The notes under the pieces: model-generated
Seen by the model: the letters and a program-made list of their open reading frames with translations, nothing else
Databases searched by the model: none
Told to the model about the DNA's origin: nothing
Part shown: piece after piece, positions 26,977 through 35,883 of the stretch
How positions within the stretch are numbered: position 1 is the stretch's first letter
How the letters are laid out: every line of letters starts with the position of its first letter
Source: Corynebacterium glyciniphilum AJ 3170
GTDB lineage: Bacteria; Actinomycetota; Actinomycetes; Mycobacteriales; Mycobacteriaceae
NCBI RefSeq assembly: GCF_007673095.1
Contig: NZ_VDYZ01000005.1
Span: 157,294-221,293 of the forward strand
Length of the DNA stretch: 64,000 bases
Direction: 5' to 3'
Program-made: the position numbers and the translations under genes

Positions 26977-27360
26977 CTAGGAGTTTTCCGTCTGCGTGGT
27001 ACCGGGGGTACGGGATTCGACGAACCGCACGATGTCCCGGACGGTACGTGCGGCGTCCAGGTCCTCTTCCTCGACCCGTACGCCGAAGGCATCTTCGATG
27101 CGGATGGCGATGTCGATGCGAGAGACCGAGTCGATGTGGAGGTCGTCGGTCAGGTCGCTGTCAGCGCTGATCTCTTCGACGTCGACGCCGGTGGCGTCCT
27201 CGATGATCATCGAGATCCGTGTCACCGGGTCGACTGAGGCGCTGCGGGCGTTGCGGGACGGACGCGTCCCCTTGGCTGCCCCGCCCTCTGCCGCGGCGGG
27301 TTCACCGCCGAGTTTCTCGGCGAGCTTGTCTCGGGCATCCGATGAGATCTCCACGGACAT
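26977..27360 (-). CDS. acpM: Acyl carrier protein, AcpM-like
   Basis: 127 residues. The C-terminal ~80 form an acyl carrier domain with the phosphopantetheine serine in DLHIDSVSRIDI (DS motif) and the helix that follows (RIEDAFGVRVEEEDL). A ~45-residue N-terminal extension rich in Ala, Arg and Gly precedes it; standard ACPs are ~80 residues and mycobacterial AcpM carries an extension at the other end. In mycolate bacteria a free ACP serves alongside FAS I; its exact pathway here is inferred. ATG 27360 follows GAAAGG. aceE lies 72 nt upstream on the same strand and the hydrolase gene 4 nt downstream. Confidence 0.87.
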   Translation of the reverse strand: MSVEISSDARDKLAEKLGGEPAAAEGGAAKGTRPSRNARSASVDPVTRISMIIEDATGVDVEEISADSDLTDDLHIDSVSRIDIAIRIEDAFGVRVEEEDLDAARTVRDIVRFVESRTPGTTQTENS

Positions 27361-27432
27361 CGACCTTTCTGGGTTCTGTGGTCCCGTACCTGTCGGGCAC
27401 CACATTACCAACAGACGGTCCGGGAGCCGGTG

Positions 27433-30246
27433 CTACGCCTTCGTCGGGTCCGTCAGGTTCAGCTCGTCGGCGGCGTCGTTGACATCGTCCCAGCTGACCT
27501 TGCCTTCGCGCGCGAGGGCGGAGAGCACAGCCACGACGATCGACTCGGCGTCGGAGTTGAAGAACCGCCGTGCCGCGGCACGGGTGTCGGCGAAGCCGAA
27601 GCCGTCGCAGCCCAGTGTCGAGTAGTCACCGGGCACGTAGGCGCGGATCTGCTCGGGCAGGTCCGTGGCGAAGTCCGACACACCGACGAACGGGCCCGAG
27701 GCCTTGCCCAGCACCTCGGTGACATACGGGGTCCTGGCTTCAGCGCTCGGGTGGCGCAGGGCGTCCCGCGACAGCGCGGCGCCTTCGCGGGCGAGTTCGG
27801 TCCAGGACGTGACCGAGTACAGGGAGACGTTCACGTCGTAGTTCTCACGCAGCATCTCCTTGGCACGGATGGCCTCGGTGACCCCGACACCGGACGCCAG
27901 GATATTGGCCTGCAGGTCGGTCTCCGGGGCGGCACCGGCGTCGCCGGCGGAGTTCGCCCCGGTGCCGATCAGCCGGTCGGCGGGGGAGTAGAGGTAGATG
28001 CCCTTGAGCAGCCCCTCGACGTCCAGGTCGTCCGGTGCGGCCGGCTGATGGACCGGCTCGTTGTAGGCGGTGAGGTAGTAGATGACGTTCTCGCCCTGGT
28101 TGTCCTCACCGGAACCGTCACCGTACATGCGCTGGATGCCGTCCCGCAGGATGTAGGCGATCTCGTAGCCGAAGGCCGGGTCCCATGCGACGACGGCCGG
28201 GTTGGTGGCCGCGAGCAGCAGTGAGTGACCGTCCATGTGCTGGAGACCCTCACCGGTCAGCGTGGTGCGTCCGGCGGTGGCTCCGATGAGGAAACCGCGG
28301 GCCATCTGGTCGGCGGCGGCCCAGATGCCGTCGCCGGTGCGCTGGAAGCCGAACATCGCGTAGAAGATGTACAGCGGGATCATCGGCTCGCCGTGGGTCG
28401 CGTAGGACGTCGCAGCGGCGGTGAAGGACGCGACGGAGCCGGCCTCGTTGATGCCCTCGTGCAGGATCTGGCCGGTGGTGGCCTCCTTGTAGGAGAGCAT
28501 GAGGTCGGCGTCCACCGGCGTGTAGTTCTGGCCGTGGTTGTTGTAGATCTTGAGCGTCGGGAACCAGGCGTCCATACCGAACGTGCGGGCCTCGTCGGGA
28601 ATGATCGGGACGAGTCGCTTCTTGATCTCGGGGTCGCGCATCAGGTCCTTGAGCGCACGCACCAGCGCCATGGTCGTGGCGACCTCCTGGTTGCCGGACC
28701 CCTTCAGCACGCTCTTGGCGACATCCTTGACCTCCGGGACCTGCAGCGGCGTGTAGGAGTTCCGGCGCTCCGGGACGGCACCACCGAGCTCCTTGCGGCG
28801 TTCGAGCATGTAGCGCACCTCGGGTGAGTCGGGCCCCGGGTTGAAGTACGGGGGCAGGTAGGGGTCCTTCTCGAGTTCCTCGTCGGAGATCGGGATCTCC
28901 TGCTTGGTACGGAACTGCTTGAGGTCCTCCAGCGCCAGCTTCTTCATCTGGTGGGTGGCGTTACGGCCCTCGAAGTTGTGGCCGAGTCCGTACCCCTTGA
29001 TGGTGTGGGCGAGGATCACCGTCGGCTGGTCCTTGGTTTCCAGGGCCCGCTTGTAGGCCGCGTAGATCTTGCGGTAGTCGTGCCCGCCCCGGCGGAGAGC
29101 GAAGATCTCCTCGTCGGTCATGTCCTCGACAAGCTTCGCCGTCTCCGGGTTCTTCTCGAAGAAGTACTTGCGGACGTAGGCGCCGTCCTTGGCCTTGAAA
29201 GTCTGGTAGTCGCCGTCCGGCGTGGTGTTCATGACGTTGACGAGGTCGCCGTCCTTGTCCTTGGCGAGAAGGTCGTCCCACTCGCGCGCCCAGACGACCT
29301 TGATGACGTTCCAGCCGGCGCCCCGGAAGAAACTCTCGAGTTCCTGGATGATCTTGGTGTTGCCGCGGACAGGGCCGTCGAGACGCTGGAGGTTGCAGTT
29401 GACCACGAAGGTCAGGTTGTCCAGGTTGTACAGTGCGGCCTGCTGGATGAGACCACGGGATTCCGGCTCATCCATTTCACCGTCACCGAGGAAGGCCCAG
29501 GTGTGCTGGTCGGAGGTGTCCTTGATGCCGCGGTCGTGCAGGTAGCGGTCGAACCGTGCCTGGTAGATCGCGTTCATGGGGCCGAGACCCATGGAGACCG
29601 TGGGGAACTCCCAGAACTCAGGCATGCCGTGCGGGTGCGGGTAGCTGGGCATTCCTTTTCCGGGCTTGCTCTTCTCCTGACGGAAGGCGTCCATCTCTTC
29701 CTCGGACAGGCGTCCCTCGAGGAAGGCGCGGGCGTACACACCAGGGGAGGCGTGTCCCTGGAAGTAGACGTGGTCGCCGCCGCCGGGGTGGTCCTTACCG
29801 CGGAAGAAGTGGTTGAAACCGACCTCGTAGAGGGCGGCGGCGGAGGCGTAGGACGAGATGTGACCGCCGACGCCGATGCCGGGACGCTGGGCGCGGTGGA
29901 CCATCACCGCGGCGTTCCAGCGGATCCAGCGACGGTAGCGCTTCTCCATGTCCTCGTCGCCGGGGAACTCCGGTTCCATCGTCGTGGGGATGGTGTTCAC
30001 GTAGTCCGTCGAGAGCAACGGGGGCATCGGGACGCGTTTGGCGGAGGCACGTTCCAGCAGGCGCAGCATCAGGTACCTGGCGCGTTCGGGGCCGGCGTCC
30101 CCGAGGAGCCCGTCGAGCGAATCCATCCACTCCCTGGTTTCCTCGGGGTCGGAATCCCGGAGATATGACGCGACGCCGTCGCGGATGCTGCTGAAATTGC
30201 TGTCCGACGAGTCGGACTTGGGTGACCTGCTGGATGCAGTTGTCAT
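27433..30246 (-). CDS. aceE: Pyruvate dehydrogenase E1 component, homodimeric
   Basis: 937 residues, the usual length of homodimeric E1. Thiamine-diphosphate enzyme that decarboxylates pyruvate and acetylates E2 in the PDH(-ODH) supercomplex. The ThDP motif is [12 protein letters not shown] ... NLTFVVNCN (about 240-280); HGHxSP-type signature [16 protein letters not shown] near 170; C-terminal transketolase domain [27 protein letters not shown] and [12 protein letters not shown] 30246 has a strong AGGAGGAG Shine-Dalgarno. E2 and E3 are not adjacent, as is normal in corynebacteria. acpM and a hydrolase follow on the same strand. Confidence 0.97.
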   Translation of the reverse strand: MTTASSRSPKSDSSDSNFSSIRDGVASYLRDSDPEETREWMDSLDGLLGDAGPERARYLMLRLLERASAKRVPMPPLLSTDYVNTIPTTMEPEFPGDEDMEKRYRRWIRWNAAVMVHRAQRPGIGVGGHISSYASAAALYEVGFNHFFRGKDHPGGGDHVYFQGHASPGVYARAFLEGRLSEEEMDAFRQEKSKPGKGMPSYPHPHGMPEFWEFPTVSMGLGPMNAIYQARFDRYLHDRGIKDTSDQHTWAFLGDGEMDEPESRGLIQQAALYNLDNLTFVVNCNLQRLDGPVRGNTKIIQELESFFRGAGWNVIKVVWAREWDDLLAKDKDGDLVNVMNTTPDGDYQTFKAKDGAYVRKYFFEKNPETAKLVEDMTDEEIFALRRGGHDYRKIYAAYKRALETKDQPTVILAHTIKGYGLGHNFEGRNATHQMKKLALEDLKQFRTKQEIPISDEELEKDPYLPPYFNPGPDSPEVRYMLERRKELGGAVPERRNSYTPLQVPEVKDVAKSVLKGSGNQEVATTMALVRALKDLMRDPEIKKRLVPIIPDEARTFGMDAWFPTLKIYNNHGQNYTPVDADLMLSYKEATTGQILHEGINEAGSVASFTAAATSYATHGEPMIPLYIFYAMFGFQRTGDGIWAAADQMARGFLIGATAGRTTLTGEGLQHMDGHSLLLAATNPAVVAWDPAFGYEIAYILRDGIQRMYGDGSGEDNQGENVIYYLTAYNEPVHQPAAPDDLDVEGLLKGIYLYSPADRLIGTGANSAGDAGAAPETDLQANILASGVGVTEAIRAKEMLRENYDVNVSLYSVTSWTELAREGAALSRDALRHPSAEARTPYVTEVLGKASGPFVGVSDFATDLPEQIRAYVPGDYSTLGCDGFGFADTRAAARRFFNSDAESIVVAVLSALAREGKVSWDDVNDAADELNLTDPTKA

Positions 30247-30598
30247 GACGCTCCTCCTGGGTACGGGAAAGGACGTGCCCCGCAGTTCAGGATTACGACT
30301 GCGGCGCCTGTCGACGGTCTGTCACTGTCCGATACTACGGAAGACCCTGACGGGTAATTCCAGTGCGAGGGCGGCGAAGTTGGCTCGTCGTCTAGCCATG
30401 ACCAGATACTTCCCCTACTATGCAGGGGAGATCGGTGCCTTGAACTGCGGGTGTCGCGTTCTTCGCGTCTCGTGCAGTGTCGGGGCCCCGGACGAATGGT
30501 GAAATATGCCACTCGGAAGATCTATGCGAAGTACCCTCACAGAGGGTGCAACAAGTAATGGCACCAGAAATATCAGACGAAAGGTCAGGGAACCGCAA
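30247..30598. other. Divergent intergenic region between aceE and the DUF3052 gene
   Basis: 352 nt without a gene. It must hold the aceE promoter(s). A perfect inverted repeat ACCCTC-ACA-GAGGGT (30533-30547) lies about 50 nt before the DUF3052 start. No convincing TGTGA-N6-TCACA (GlxR) site was found. Confidence 0.5.
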
Positions 30599-31027
30599 GT
30601 GGGAGACGCCTCCGGCGCAGCAGTGCACGAAGGACAGGACTGGGCAGAGATGTTGGATGTGACCAACGGCCAGATCGTGCAGGAGCTCGGTTGGGACGAA
30701 GATGCTGACAGCTCGATCAGTGAAGGCCTCGAGGAGGTCATCGGCGAAGCTCTTCTGGACGAAGAGACCGACGAGATGGTCGACGTTGTCCTGCTGTGGT
30801 GGCGTCACGACGACGGTGACCTCGTCGACGGGCTCGTCGACGCGACCAGGAATCTCGGGGATTCCGGTCGGATCTGGTTGCTGACTCCGGCCGCGGGTAC
30901 TCCCGGGACGGTGGAGCCCGGTGAGATCGCCGAATCCGCTCAGGTCGCGGGTCTGGTTCAGACGACATCGACGCGGCTCGGCAGCTGGCAGGGGGCCTGT
31001 CTGGTACCCGGCGGCACAAAGCGCTAG
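30599..31027 (+). CDS. DUF3052 family protein
   Basis: About 142 residues; acidic, no signal peptide or membrane helix. The sequence MLDVTNGQIVQELGWDEDAD ... VVLLWWRHDDGDLVDGLVDATRNLGDSGRIWLLTPAAG ... VAGLVQTTSTRLGSWQGACLV is the DUF3052 pattern found beside aceE in mycobacteria and corynebacteria. Function unknown; the conserved linkage suggests a role near central carbon or envelope metabolism (inference only). The start is uncertain; GTG 30599 is the most downstream plausible codon that keeps the domain complete, and an in-frame ATG at 30506 would add 31 residues without a clear ribosome binding site. Confidence 0.78.
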   Translation: MGDASGAAVHEGQDWAEMLDVTNGQIVQELGWDEDADSSISEGLEEVIGEALLDEETDEMVDVVLLWWRHDDGDLVDGLVDATRNLGDSGRIWLLTPAAGTPGTVEPGEIAESAQVAGLVQTTSTRLGSWQGACLVPGGTKR

Positions 31028-31078
31028 AGTTCTAGAGGTTCCCGTTGAGTGGTCGTGTTCCGACCGTACGGGGATGAC

Positions 31079-31151
31079 GCGCATTTAGCTCAGTTGGAAG
31101 AGCAGCTGGTTTACACCCAGCAGGTCGGCGGTTCGAACCCGTCAGTGCGCA
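31079..31151 (+). tRNA. tRNA-Val (TAC)
   Basis: 73 nt cloverleaf: acceptor GCGCATT pairs with AGTGCGC, anticodon stem GCTGG/CCAGC with loop TTTACAC (anticodon TAC), T-arm stem GGCGG paired with the GTC-containing 3' arm, discriminator A. It lies 51 nt after the DUF3052 gene. Confidence 0.94.
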
Positions 31152-31265
31152 CCGCTACTGACCGGGCAACGAGATGACGTCGGGCACCTGGTCCCCGCCG
31201 GAAACGGCCTCCGTGACTACATTTTGACTACGCGTCGCGCCGATCTGATCTCTGCGGGCGGCGGA

Positions 31266-31541
31266 TTACGCCACTGGAACAACGCCTGCCGTGCAGTGCT
31301 CCCAGACATCCGCCATGGAGCGGATGTCGAGTTCAAGAGCTCTACACAGACGCACCACGGTGCCGAAAGCAGGGGAGGGCAGTCTCCCGGTCTCGATCTT
31401 ACGAAGCGTCTCAGCAGAGATGCCAGCTTCCTCCGCGACCGCAGTGAGCGTCCGGTCGGCCCGGTTCCGGGCATCCCGCAGGATCTGGCCGATGCGCCGC
31501 CCTGCTTCGATCTCTGACTCTGTGAGTGGATTTCTGACCAC
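31266..31541 (-). CDS. XRE-family helix-turn-helix regulator
   Basis: 91 residues. A single Cro/cI-type HTH spans about 12-70: GRRIGQILRDARNRADRTLTAVAEEAGISAETLRKIETGRLPSPAFGTVVRLCRAL. Short flanks, no ligand domain. GTG 31541 is favoured because AAAGGAG lies 6 nt upstream; the frame also opens at an ATG at 31583 that overlaps the map start codon. Its likely -10 (TACAAT, minus strand near 31575-31570) overlaps the map -10 on the other strand, so the two promoters compete and this regulator probably controls itself and map (inference). Confidence 0.82.
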   Translation of the reverse strand: MVRNPLTESEIEAGRRIGQILRDARNRADRTLTAVAEEAGISAETLRKIETGRLPSPAFGTVVRLCRALELDIRSMADVWEHCTAGVVPVA

Positions 31542-31568
31542 AGTTGCTCCTTTTTCCTCTGCCGGTAT

Positions 31569-31575
31569 TATTGTA
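31569..31575. promoter_or_regulatory. Overlapping divergent -10 elements of map and the XRE gene
   Basis: Plus strand TATTGT (31569-31574) is 7 nt before ATG 31582 of map (leaderless). Minus strand TACAAT (31575 to 31570) faces the XRE gene, with its AAAGGAG downstream. The two hexamers share five of seven bases. Confidence 0.55.
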
Positions 31576-31581
31576 CCGTTC

Positions 31582-32343
31582 ATGGTGGAAATCAAGACTG
31601 CGACAGAGATCGCGAAAATGCGTGAAGCCGGGCGCCTGGTCGCCACGATCCTCAATGACCTCAGCGGCATGGTGGCGCCTGGCGTCAACCTCATGGACCT
31701 GGAGTACCGTTGCCGCCAGATGATCAAGGATGCCGGTGCGGAGTCCTGTTACTGGGACTACGACCCTGACTTCGGTGACGGTCCGTTCCGCAACACAGTC
31801 TGCCTGTCGCTCAATGACGGTGCCCTCCACGGACTGCCGCACTCCACCGTTCTCACCGACGGGGATCTACTGAGCATCGACCTTGCGCTCAGCCTCGATG
31901 GTTGGTGTGGCGACAGTGCGGTCTCTGTCATTGCCGGCACGCCCCGTGAGGAGGATGAACGGCTGATTGAGGCGACCCGGGTTGCCTTGGACGCCGGTAT
32001 CGCCGCCGCGAAGGTCGGAAACCGGCTCGGCGACATCTCTCACGCCATCAGCACGGTCGCGAAGGACTACGGCATCCGGCCGAACGCTGAGTACGGCGGC
32101 CATGATATCGGACGGCATATGCACGGTGACCTGGTTATCCCGAACGTGGGTAAGGCGCACCGCGGCTTGAAGCTGCAGGAGGGTATGACGTTCGCCATCG
32201 AACCGTGGTTCGCCGGCACGAGCCGGGTGGATGTCGGGGACGATGGGTGGACCGTTGTCACCGTAGACGGGTCACGTGCCGCACACTCCGAGCACACGGT
32301 GGTCATCCGTCCCGGTGGTGGGGAGATCCTGACGGCGGTCTGA
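31582..32343 (+). CDS. map: Type I methionine aminopeptidase
   Basis: 253 residues. Removes N-terminal Met from nascent proteins. The five metal ligands are present: Asp in LLSIDLALSLDGWCGDSA (two Asp), His in GGHDIGRHMH, Glu in FAIEPWF and Glu in AHSEHTVV. The N-terminus lacks the SH3-binding extension of other actinobacterial MetAPs. Corynebacteria usually have another map in the secY-adk-map operon, so this is probably a second copy. A leaderless start at ATG 31582 fits TATTGT at -7. The XRE gene diverges from the same few bases. Confidence 0.93.
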   Translation: MVEIKTATEIAKMREAGRLVATILNDLSGMVAPGVNLMDLEYRCRQMIKDAGAESCYWDYDPDFGDGPFRNTVCLSLNDGALHGLPHSTVLTDGDLLSIDLALSLDGWCGDSAVSVIAGTPREEDERLIEATRVALDAGIAAAKVGNRLGDISHAISTVAKDYGIRPNAEYGGHDIGRHMHGDLVIPNVGKAHRGLKLQEGMTFAIEPWFAGTSRVDVGDDGWTVVTVDGSRAAHSEHTVVIRPGGGEILTAV

Positions 32344-32419
32344 ACGCTAGAGACTGCCCCGGCGAGGCAACCCCGGTGGCTGCCGGCTGGGGATTTCCCG
32401 GTTGGCCGCTCCAGGCGCC

Positions 32420-32438
32420 GCGATGTAGCCTTACCTAA
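32420..32438 (+). promoter_or_regulatory. Putative DtxR box upstream of the HtaA-like gene
   Basis: TAGCCTTACCTAA (32426-32438) matches the right half of the DtxR consensus (TAGNCTAACCTAA) with one mismatch; the left half is poor (about 12 of 19 overall). Its place just before the gene start suits iron-dependent repression. Confidence 0.45.
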
Positions 32439-32448
32439 CTGAATGTAG

Positions 32449-33468
32449 ATGATCTCCGACATGCCGAGGAATGTGTCACCAGTGAATCCCGTCTCGCCCC
32501 GTTCCGGTCTCCGTTCCCCGCACAATCAGGTCGCGAGGAGTTTCTCCGCCGGCGTGGCAGCCACCCTGGTGTCCCTCGCCGGTGCCGCGGTGGTCCTGGC
32601 TCCGGCACACGTTGCTGCGCAGCCTTCCCCGTCGAACGGGACCGATACATCCTGTGACCCGCAGGACCCCACCGCGAACAAGGTCGTCGACGCCCGGATG
32701 GGGTGGGGTGTGCGCGAATCATTCAGGAGCTACATCACCTCCAGCATCGCCAACGGCGGTTGGACCTCGGATAATGGCGCGGTGTTCAGCGACGGCGAGT
32801 TTGTCTTCGATGGGGAGGACGGAGTCGTCTCTGTGGTGGACGGGGCAGTGGCCGATGCGGCACTGTCGTTCGCCGGTTCGGTGAACTTCACCGGTCATGA
32901 CGGTGTCCTCGACATGACCGTCGCGAATCCGGAGATCCGTGTCTCGGGTGGCGACGGGACCCTCGTCGCCGACGTCACGTCGAATGACACCGACGGCGCT
33001 CCCCACAGCTACGGGCGTATCGATGTCGCGGCCCTGTCATTCTCCGGAGGCGACTCCCGGAACAGCGTCACCGACGGCATCGTCGATGGTGGTGCCTCCG
33101 CGACGTTGACGCCGGAGGGGTCGGAGGCGATGGGGGAGTTCTATGAGGCCGGTGCGGAGATGGATCCGTTGACGTTCCGGGCGGCGCTCGCCGACGGGTG
33201 TGAGGACGACGGACCCGATCTCGGGGCAATGCCGGAGGACGAAGGCGACGGGACGTCGGGCGAGGATCAGGCCGACGGTGAAGTCACCATCCGCGATGAC
33301 AACCGAGATTCCGACGGAGGGCAGGACGCAGGGGAGGACGATGAGAACCCCGTGGTCGCGTTCCTGACGACCCCGTCCACGGCGATACCGACGGCTGTGG
33401 TGGTACTCGTGGTGGTGCTCGGGGCCTGGTTCGGCATTCGGCGTCGGGGGGCCGGAGGGCGCGACTGA
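32449..33468 (+). CDS. HtaA-domain heme-binding surface protein
   Basis: 339 residues. Signal peptide (Ala-rich core at about 30-58), one HtaA (PF04213) domain at about 75-250 starting MGWGVRESFRSYITSSIANGGW, with FSDGEFVFDGEDG and later YGRIDVAALSF, then an acidic Asp/Glu/Gly linker and a C-terminal membrane helix (about 308-330, TAVVVLVVVLGAWFGI) with Arg-rich tail. This is the HtaA/HtaC layout of corynebacterial proteins that bind hemin at the surface and pass it to HmuTUV. Only one HtaA domain is present, against two in HtaA. ATG 32461 is an alternative start. A DtxR-like box lies upstream; SURF1 follows. Confidence 0.87.
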   Translation: MISDMPRNVSPVNPVSPRSGLRSPHNQVARSFSAGVAATLVSLAGAAVVLAPAHVAAQPSPSNGTDTSCDPQDPTANKVVDARMGWGVRESFRSYITSSIANGGWTSDNGAVFSDGEFVFDGEDGVVSVVDGAVADAALSFAGSVNFTGHDGVLDMTVANPEIRVSGGDGTLVADVTSNDTDGAPHSYGRIDVAALSFSGGDSRNSVTDGIVDGGASATLTPEGSEAMGEFYEAGAEMDPLTFRAALADGCEDDGPDLGAMPEDEGDGTSGEDQADGEVTIRDDNRDSDGGQDAGEDDENPVVAFLTTPSTAIPTAVVVLVVVLGAWFGIRRRGAGGRD

Positions 33469-33521
33469 CGGTAGGTACAGGCGGAAGATTCTGTCGACTG
33501 TCCCGGGGCTGCCCACGGTAC

Positions 33522-33527
33522 TAGACT
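33522..33527 (+). promoter_or_regulatory. -10 element of leaderless surf1
   Basis: TAGACT, then 7 nt, then GTG 33535, with no ribosome binding site at the usual distance. Confidence 0.55.
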
Positions 33528-33534
33528 CGGAAAG

Positions 33535-34569
33535 GTGTCTGAGCCAGTTCCTGAGTGTGAGTCTGCCTCCCCGTCCGGTCGTTCTCCGTCTGCCGGGGCA
33601 GCACAGCGACGGCGGACCGGATGGCGGTCGTTCCTGACCCCGGGGTGGGTGATCACTGCTGTCGTGGTGGTGGCGTTCGCCTATGTGGCTTTCACGGTGC
33701 TCGCGCCGTGGCAGCTGGGTAAGAACCATGACACCAATGAATTCAATGACCGGCTCCGCGCCGGACTGGAGGCGGACCCGGTCCCGGCCTCGGATGTTCT
33801 GCCGGGAGACGGCTCCAGCGCCGGAGTGGAGAAGGAATGGACCAGTGTCGAGATGCAGGGGCGGTTCCTCGTCGATGACGAGGTTTTGTTGCGGAACCGT
33901 CCGGTCGACGGTCAGCCGGCCTACCATGCGCTGACACCGTTCCGGCTGGACGGTGGGCCGACCGTCCTCGTCAATCGGGGGTGGGCGCGTCCGGTTGAGG
34001 GTACCGCTGCCCCGAACGTCCCCCAGGCGGTGTCGACGCCGGTGACAGTGACGGGTTTCGTGAGGATGTCCGAGGCCCCGCCTACCAACCAACCGATGAC
34101 CTCCGATGGTCGGCTGCAGGTCTACAGCATGAACACGTCCATGGTGGGGGATGCGGTGGGGCTCGACCTCGCGACGGACTACGTCCAGCTCGACGAGGCG
34201 TCGGTGCCGGTGGCGGACACCAGCGGCGAGTTGTCGGCACTGGATCTGCCGAACCTTGACTCGGGACCGTACCTGTCCTACGGGCTCCAGTGGATCGCTT
34301 TCGGGGTGATGGTGCCCCTGGGGCTGGTGTACTTCGTGTGGGCGGAGGTGCGTGAACGTCGACGTCGGCGGGATGAGGTTGTGGCCGCGGGGTCCGGGAC
34401 CACAGAGGTGGTGACGGACGCCGGGGCAGATGCTGAGAAGACCACTTCAGCGCGGGACGACGACGCTCCGGCGGCGCAGTCGCGTGCCGGCAAACTTGAG
34501 GCACGTTACGGAGGATCGCGGACCCGGTTCCATGAGAAGAGGAACGCGCGGGACCAGGAACGGTTCTGA
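33535..34569 (+). CDS. SURF1 family cytochrome oxidase assembly protein
   Basis: 344 residues. SURF1 helps insert heme into the aa3 oxidase. It has the family's two membrane helices: about 36-58 (WVITAVVVVAFAYVAFTVLAPWQLG, with the WQL motif) and about 243-263 (YGLQWIAFGVMVPLGLVYFVW). The extracytoplasmic region between holds GRFLVDDEVLLRNRPVDGQPAYHALTPF and VLVNRGWAR, typical of SURF1. A charged ~70-residue C-terminal tail follows. The leaderless GTG 33535 is 7 nt from TAGACT. Its position 66 nt after an HtaA heme-binding protein is notable. Confidence 0.9.
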   Translation: MSEPVPECESASPSGRSPSAGAAQRRRTGWRSFLTPGWVITAVVVVAFAYVAFTVLAPWQLGKNHDTNEFNDRLRAGLEADPVPASDVLPGDGSSAGVEKEWTSVEMQGRFLVDDEVLLRNRPVDGQPAYHALTPFRLDGGPTVLVNRGWARPVEGTAAPNVPQAVSTPVTVTGFVRMSEAPPTNQPMTSDGRLQVYSMNTSMVGDAVGLDLATDYVQLDEASVPVADTSGELSALDLPNLDSGPYLSYGLQWIAFGVMVPLGLVYFVWAEVRERRRRRDEVVAAGSGTTEVVTDAGADAEKTTSARDDDAPAAQSRAGKLEARYGGSRTRFHEKRNARDQERF

Positions 34570-34587
34570 ACGGTTCTGAACGGTTCT
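34558..34587 (+). repeat. Three tandem 10 bp repeats GAACGGTTCT
   Basis: GAACGGTTCT three times head to tail (34558-34567, 34568-34577, 34578-34587). The first copy contains the last codons of surf1 and the T of its stop. Each unit is close to a palindrome and presents a GAAC half-site once per helical turn, 41 nt before the BioQ-like box. Confidence 0.85.
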
Positions 34588-34627
34588 ACCTGGGATTTGT
34601 GCCCGGATACTACTTTTTTGGTGGAAC

Positions 34628-34642
34628 TTGTACGGTGTTCAA
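34628..34642 (+). promoter_or_regulatory. BioQ-like operator of bioB
   Basis: TTGTAC-GGT-GTTCAA, an inverted repeat whose minus strand reads TTGAAC-ACC-GTACAA, similar to the corynebacterial BioQ site TGAAC-N3-GTTAC. It ends just before a TAGGGT -10 (34645-34650), fitting repression of bioB when biotin is plentiful. Confidence 0.55.
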
Positions 34643-34656
34643 GTTAGGGTGTGTCC

Positions 34657-35655
34657 ATGGACAACATCCTCACTGCCGCACGCGCCCAGGTTCTTGACGA
34701 AGGCCGCGGGCTCGACTACGACGATCTCATCCGCATCCTCAACCTCCCCGACGAGAGCATCCCGGACCTGCTGGCCCTGGCACATGAAGTCCGTGTGAGG
34801 TGGTGCGGGGAGGAGGTCGAGATGGAAGGCATCGTCAGCCTGAAGACCGGTGGCTGCCCGGAGGACTGCCATTTCTGCTCGCAGTCGGGTCTCTTCGAGT
34901 CCCCGGTCCGCTCCACGAAGCTCGACATCGCACAACTCATCGAGCAGGCGCGCCAGACGGCGAAGACCGGCGCCACGGAGTTCTGCATCGTCGCCGCCGT
35001 CAAAGGCCCGGACGAGAGGCTCATGAACCAACTCGAGCAGGCGGTCGAGGAGATCTACGCCAACGTCGAGGGCATCGATGTCGCGGTCTCCGTGGGCATC
35101 CTCACCCAGGACCAGGTTGACCGTCTCAAGGCGGTCGGCGTGCACCGCTACAACCACAATCTCGAGACGGCCCGCAGCTACTTCCCGAAAGTCGTCACGA
35201 CCCACTCCTGGGAGGAGCGGCGTGAGACGATGCTGCTCATCAAGGACGCGGGGATCGAGGTCTGCTGTGGGGGGATCATCGGGATGGGGGAGTCGCTGGA
35301 GCAGCGTGCCGAGTTCGCCGTCCAGCTGGCCGAACTCGACCCCCACGAAGTTCCCCTGAACTTCCTGGACCCCCGTCCCGGCACCCCCTTCTCCGACATG
35401 CCCGTCATGGACGGGAAAGACGCACTCCGCGCGGTCGGCATGTTCCGCCTGGCGATGCCAGGGACGACACTGCGGTTCGCCGGAGGTCGCGAGCTCACTC
35501 TCGGTGACCTGGGCGTGGAGCAGGGGCTGACCGGTGGAATCAACGGTGTCATCGTGGGCAACTACCTGACCACGCTCGGACGCCCGGCCGAGCAGGACAT
35601 GGACATGGTCGGTCGACTGAACCTCCCGATCAAGGTCCTGAGTCGCAGTGTCTGA
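34657..35655 (+). CDS. bioB: Biotin synthase
   Basis: 332 residues. Radical SAM enzyme inserting sulfur into dethiobiotin. The SAM cluster motif CPEDCHFC (CxxxCxxC) is near residues 64-71, followed by [23 protein letters not shown] and a C-terminal [12 protein letters not shown] segment. ATG 34657 is preferred over GTG 34651 because a TAGGGT -10 ends at 34650, making 34657 a plausible leaderless start 6 nt on. A BioQ-like operator overlaps the promoter. The bsaP gene overlaps its 3' end by 8 nt, so the auxiliary protein is made with BioB. Confidence 0.96.
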   Translation: MDNILTAARAQVLDEGRGLDYDDLIRILNLPDESIPDLLALAHEVRVRWCGEEVEMEGIVSLKTGGCPEDCHFCSQSGLFESPVRSTKLDIAQLIEQARQTAKTGATEFCIVAAVKGPDERLMNQLEQAVEEIYANVEGIDVAVSVGILTQDQVDRLKAVGVHRYNHNLETARSYFPKVVTTHSWEERRETMLLIKDAGIEVCCGGIIGMGESLEQRAEFAVQLAELDPHEVPLNFLDPRPGTPFSDMPVMDGKDALRAVGMFRLAMPGTTLRFAGGRELTLGDLGVEQGLTGGINGVIVGNYLTTLGRPAEQDMDMVGRLNLPIKVLSRSV

Positions 35656-35869
35656 CCGCGGTACCGGCCCCTTCGACCCGTACACGGGCGCCGACATCGG
35701 TCGTGGGGAGGTCATCGACTATTCCCCGGCGCAGAAAGCAGGACTGGACGTACCCCGGTACTGCGGGGTGTGTGGACGGCGGACCGTCGCGCAGGTCACC
35801 CCGCACGGATGGACGGCGACGTGCTCGCGGCACGGCACGCTCGACTCCACGGAGTTCGAACTGCGCTGA
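35648..35869 (+). CDS. bsaP: Biotin synthase auxiliary protein BsaP
   Basis: 73 residues. Small cytoplasmic protein that starts inside the end of bioB (GTG 35648) and carries [12 protein letters not shown] near the N-terminus and the cysteines CGVCGRR (about 39-45) plus a later TATCSRHG, three Cys and a His in all. This matches the short actinobacterial protein encoded directly after bioB (Rv1590-like), reported to carry an iron-sulfur cluster that supports BioB turnover. The function is from that family; the overlap and cysteines are what is seen here. Confidence 0.85.
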   Translation: MSDRGTGPFDPYTGADIGRGEVIDYSPAQKAGLDVPRYCGVCGRRTVAQVTPHGWTATCSRHGTLDSTEFELR

Positions 35870-35883
35870 GCGGTGGGTGCCGG

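Noticed and set aside
28951..30168. A 405-codon plus-strand frame opposite aceE.
   Set aside because: It mirrors aceE, is rich in Val and Gly in a way typical of antisense reading, and has no ribosome binding site.
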